A stretch of 42,744 bases of DNA from Chloroflexota bacterium. Lineage in GTDB: Bacteria; Chloroflexota; Anaerolineae; Anaerolineales; UBA11858. The notes below the pieces were generated by a model. It searched no databases. It had not been told where the DNA came from and saw nothing but the letters and a program-made list of their open reading frames with translations. The stretch is taken from assembly GCA_018263575.1 (NCBI GenBank), contig JAANWX010000058.1:1-42744 (forward strand). Direction: 5' to 3'. Below are positions 40,558 through 42,744 of the stretch, one piece after another (position 1 is the stretch's first letter; each line of letters begins with the position of its first letter). The position numbers were made by a program, and so were the translations under genes.

Positions 40558-41598
40558 TTACTCATCACGCTTGTTCCGCGCTTGGACGATCTCGGCCATG
40601 ATGGCCAGGGCGATTTCTTCTGGCGAACGTCCCCCTAGGTTTAGGCCTATGGGCGCGTGCAGGCGCTCAAGCTGGGTTGTGGATAGGCCTGCCTTCAACA
40701 ATCGCTGCTGACGGGCTTTATGTGTTTTCCGGCTGCCCAGCGCACCAACGTAAAAGGCCTGGCTCTTGAGGGCAATTTCGAGGGCCGGGTCGTCGATTTT
40801 GGGGTCATGGGTGAGGGTGGCAATGGCTGTAGAGGAGTTAATGTTGATTTTCGAAAAAGCTTTCTCTGGCCAGGATGGGAGGCATTTGTCCACGTGGGGG
40901 AAGCGGGCCTGGCTGGCGAACAAGCGGCGGGGGTCAACAAGTATGGTGGTATAGCCCAGGGTCTTCGCCTGGCGAAAGAGGGGGATGGCAATATGGCCGC
41001 CTCCAACCACGATTAGCGTGGGAGGTGGAAGTTCGATGTTGATAAAGAATTCGATGGGATGTGTCTCTAGCTGGATGCGCTTAGGCCTGCCATCCGCCAA
41101 CGCGTACTGGGCTGACTCCCAGGCTTGGTGAGCCAGGGCAGGGCCTAAAGAGCCGACGGCTGGCGCGCCCTCATTTTCGGGGAGCACGATCTCTCCCCCC
41201 AGGAGATTTGGCGGACCGTCGATCACCGTCACGGTGGCTACCGCTTTTCCCTCTTTATCTGCCTCTTGCCAAATTTGGATGTTTTCCACGGCGAGGGGGC
41301 GCACAAAAACTTCGATCTCTCCTCCACAGGAGAGGCCGACACGCCAGGCGGTCTGGTCGGTGACACCAAAATGGAGCAGCCGGGGATGCCCGGATTCCAG
41401 GACGTCGAGGGCGGCCTCCACGACCGCTCCCTCCACGCAGCCCCCACTGACCGAGCCGGTGATCTCTCCACTGCCCGAAATGGCCATATCCGCCCCCACT
41501 GGCCGGGGTGAAGATCCCCAGGTTTGGATCACGGTGGCCAGGGCGACCGATTCCCCCCGCTCCGCCCATTGGGTGATTTTTTCCAGGATATCCCGCAT
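40558..41598 (-). CDS. XdhC/CoxI family protein
   Basis: 346 residues. The N-terminal XdhC_CoxI domain has 'VALATVIQTWGSSPRPVGAD' and 'ITGSVSGGCVEGAVVEAALD'. The C-terminal XdhC Rossmann domain has 'TLIVVGGGHIAIPLFRQAKT', 'ATLTHDPKIDDPALEIAL', 'FYVGALGSRKTHKARQQRLL' and 'PIGLNLGGRSPEEIALAIMA'. Such proteins bind the molybdenum cofactor, help its sulfuration and insert it into xanthine dehydrogenase or CO dehydrogenase-type hydroxylases. No molybdoenzyme is in the window. It starts 8 bp after the nitrilase-family gene, so the two are co-transcribed, perhaps in purine or nitrogen-compound breakdown (inference). Confidence 0.93.
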   Translation of the reverse strand: MRDILEKITQWAERGESVALATVIQTWGSSPRPVGADMAISGSGEITGSVSGGCVEGAVVEAALDVLESGHPRLLHFGVTDQTAWRVGLSCGGEIEVFVRPLAVENIQIWQEADKEGKAVATVTVIDGPPNLLGGEIVLPENEGAPAVGSLGPALAHQAWESAQYALADGRPKRIQLETHPIEFFINIELPPPTLIVVGGGHIAIPLFRQAKTLGYTTILVDPRRLFASQARFPHVDKCLPSWPEKAFSKININSSTAIATLTHDPKIDDPALEIALKSQAFYVGALGSRKTHKARQQRLLKAGLSTTQLERLHAPIGLNLGGRSPEEIALAIMAEIVQARNKRDE

Positions 41599-41606
41599 GC
41601 TTGCTC

Positions 41607-42485
41607 CTATTCTGGCTGGGCTTTATCGAATTTGGAACGCGCTTCTTTTAGTATTCCTGGATATAATTCAAGATTGCGATCTTCAAGGTGGTCAAAGATT
41701 TGCGGGCTTTTGCTGCCCCAGGTGACATATTTTAGCGGATCGGGGTCAAGTGTGGCGGCTATGATTTCTTCGGTGCCCCGGGCTTGCGCCAAACGCCAGG
41801 CAATGGGATTGACGATCATGCTGTGCCCAAAATAGTAGGCGTCTCCCGCGTCGGGGCCGATCGAATTGGTGGCCACAACGTAGACGTGGTTATCATAGGC
41901 GCGGGCCGAATTGGTCATTTTCCAAATATCGTAACTGCGCAACAGAGCCGACGGACGCACGATAATCTCAGCACCTTTGACCGCCAGGAGGCGTGAAAGT
42001 TCGGGGAAGTCGCCATCGTAGCAAATGATCATGCCAATGGTTCCTAATTCGGTTTCGAAGACGTCGGCACGATCTCCGGTGGTGACCCAACCGCCCTTTT
42101 CGCGGCGCTCCAAAGGGAAGGGGTGGGTTTTATCGTAAATGCCGATAATCTCGCCATCCGGCCCGATCAGGATCGAGGAATTGAAGACCACGCCTCGCTC
42201 TGGGCCGCGCCGGTACGAGGGCCACACCACGTGGGCGCCCAGGGAGCGGGCCGCTTCTTGAATATCTTCCGTAATCTTGCCGGGAACATCATCTACCAAG
42301 TCCCAGAGACCTTCCGCGTCAAAGCCAGTGACAAAACCAGTGGTCACTGTTTCGGGGAAAACGACCAGGTCAGCCTCGTACTCGGTTACGGCTTTCTTCA
42401 GCCAAGTTATTCCTTTATCTATGTTGGCTTGAATGTCGTTGGGGGTTATGGCAATTTGCGCACAAGCTGCTATAAATTCTTTCAT
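41607..42485 (-). CDS. Carbon-nitrogen hydrolase (nitrilase superfamily)
   Basis: 292 residues. The catalytic triad is visible: Glu45 in 'VVFPETVTTGF', Lys119 in 'IGIYDKTHPFP' and Cys155 in 'GMIICYDGDFPELSRLLAVK'. Such thiol amidases/nitrilases cleave non-peptide C-N bonds in amides, carbamoyl compounds or nitriles. Further family marks: 'NSARAYDNHVYVVATNSIGP' and 'FGHSMIVNPIAWRLAQA'. The substrate cannot be read from the sequence. It is the first gene of a pair with the XdhC protein. The preceding spacer has ACACGGATT-type 9-mers and a MITE copy. Confidence 0.93.
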   Translation of the reverse strand: MKEFIAACAQIAITPNDIQANIDKGITWLKKAVTEYEADLVVFPETVTTGFVTGFDAEGLWDLVDDVPGKITEDIQEAARSLGAHVVWPSYRRGPERGVVFNSSILIGPDGEIIGIYDKTHPFPLERREKGGWVTTGDRADVFETELGTIGMIICYDGDFPELSRLLAVKGAEIIVRPSALLRSYDIWKMTNSARAYDNHVYVVATNSIGPDAGDAYYFGHSMIVNPIAWRLAQARGTEEIIAATLDPDPLKYVTWGSKSPQIFDHLEDRNLELYPGILKEARSKFDKAQPE

Positions 42486-42532
42486 TTTATTCTCCTCTAA
42501 ACTACGATCGCGTCGTCACTCTGTAAGTATTT

Positions 42533-42563
42533 TTTCGTACACGGATTACACGGACGACACGGA
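42533..42563. repeat. Short nonamer array (ACACGGATT)
   Basis: ACACGGATT-ACACGGACG-ACACGGAAA directly left of MITE copy 3. Confidence 0.65.
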
Positions 42564-42569
42564 AATATG

Positions 42570-42744
42570 AGTGGTCTGTAGTCGAGATTTTCGCGAAGCC
42601 ACACGGTGTTGCCCACAGGGCATGCAGAGCACACCCATTTGGTGTACCCGAAGGGGTACCATCTCGCGCCCACGGGGTCACGTTGTGCGCCTACGGTGTA
42701 CAGCCCTTGGCTAGTGGCCACAGGCCCGCACGGCGCGGCGTAGA
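42570..42744. mobile_element. MITE family 1, copy 3, cut by the window end
   Basis: From AGTGGTCTGTAGTCGAG on it is nearly identical to copy 1, with the extra 23-bp ACGGTGTACAGCCCTTGGCTAGT module. The first ~27 bp of the terminal inverted repeat are missing or diverged; the other end lies outside the window. Confidence 0.85.

Overview
The window is bacterial chromosome, most likely from Chloroflexota, class Anaerolineae. This is an inference from gene content and style, not from a search. The pointers are a TIGR03663-type membrane glycosyltransferase fused to NHL repeats, a B12-dependent ribonucleotide reductase carrying inteins, an SPFH protein ending in an excisionase-like HTH, a DUF2270 protein, a DUF348/G5 lipoprotein with a propeller, and spacers packed with short palindromes and 7-9 bp tandem repeats.

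Layout. 1-2.9 kb: start of a nitroreductase gene (minus), then a minus-strand operon of a DUF4760-like membrane protein, a pRiA4b ORF-3-like protein and a small helix-hairpin-helix gene broken by a MITE. 2.9-8.4 kb: nrdJ with two inteins, behind a long structured leader. 8.4-11.6 kb: a DUF2270-DUF2179 membrane protein, an unknown protein, a DsrE protein and a membrane protein. 11.8-13.4 kb: a deacetylase-like lipoprotein, a Flp-pilin-like peptide and tRNA-Leu(GAG). 13.6-15.5 kb: plsX and a membrane protein. 15.7-17.3 kb: a coiled-coil/SPFH-HTH gene pair. 17.7-19.7 kb: class II aldolase and a coupled Nudix gene. 19.8-25 kb (minus): rsmD, a ChlI-like AAA ATPase, GtrA, a UDP-xylose synthase-like enzyme and a DUF348-G5-propeller lipoprotein. 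25.1-29.8 kb: scpB, rluB and the glycosyltransferase-NHL fusion. 29.9-30.4 kb: a decayed UPF0175/PIN toxin-antitoxin pair that still has a near-consensus promoter. 31-33.2 kb: sucC and sucD, pushed apart by a MITE. 33.3-37.6 kb: acpP and an rpoB that has no rpoC next to it. 37.9-42.5 kb: era, murJ, an XdhC-family gene and a nitrilase-family gene, ending in a third MITE copy.

The genes are mostly housekeeping: dNTP synthesis, phospholipid and fatty-acid synthesis, glycolysis, TCA cycle, transcription, rRNA modification, chromosome segregation and cell-wall lipid II export. The most distinctive feature is the non-coding part. One MITE family can be resolved to the base, with 7-bp target duplications at two sites: one copy knocks out a gene whose ancestral 69-codon frame can be rebuilt exactly, and the other splits the sucCD operon and adds three residues to SucC. 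A 23-bp module is present or absent inside these MITEs and also occurs alone elsewhere. Several families of tandem 7-, 8- and 9-mers and GGTGCRTTGCACC palindromes fill most other spacers. I saw no CRISPR array, rRNA, complete IS element, phage or obvious defence island.
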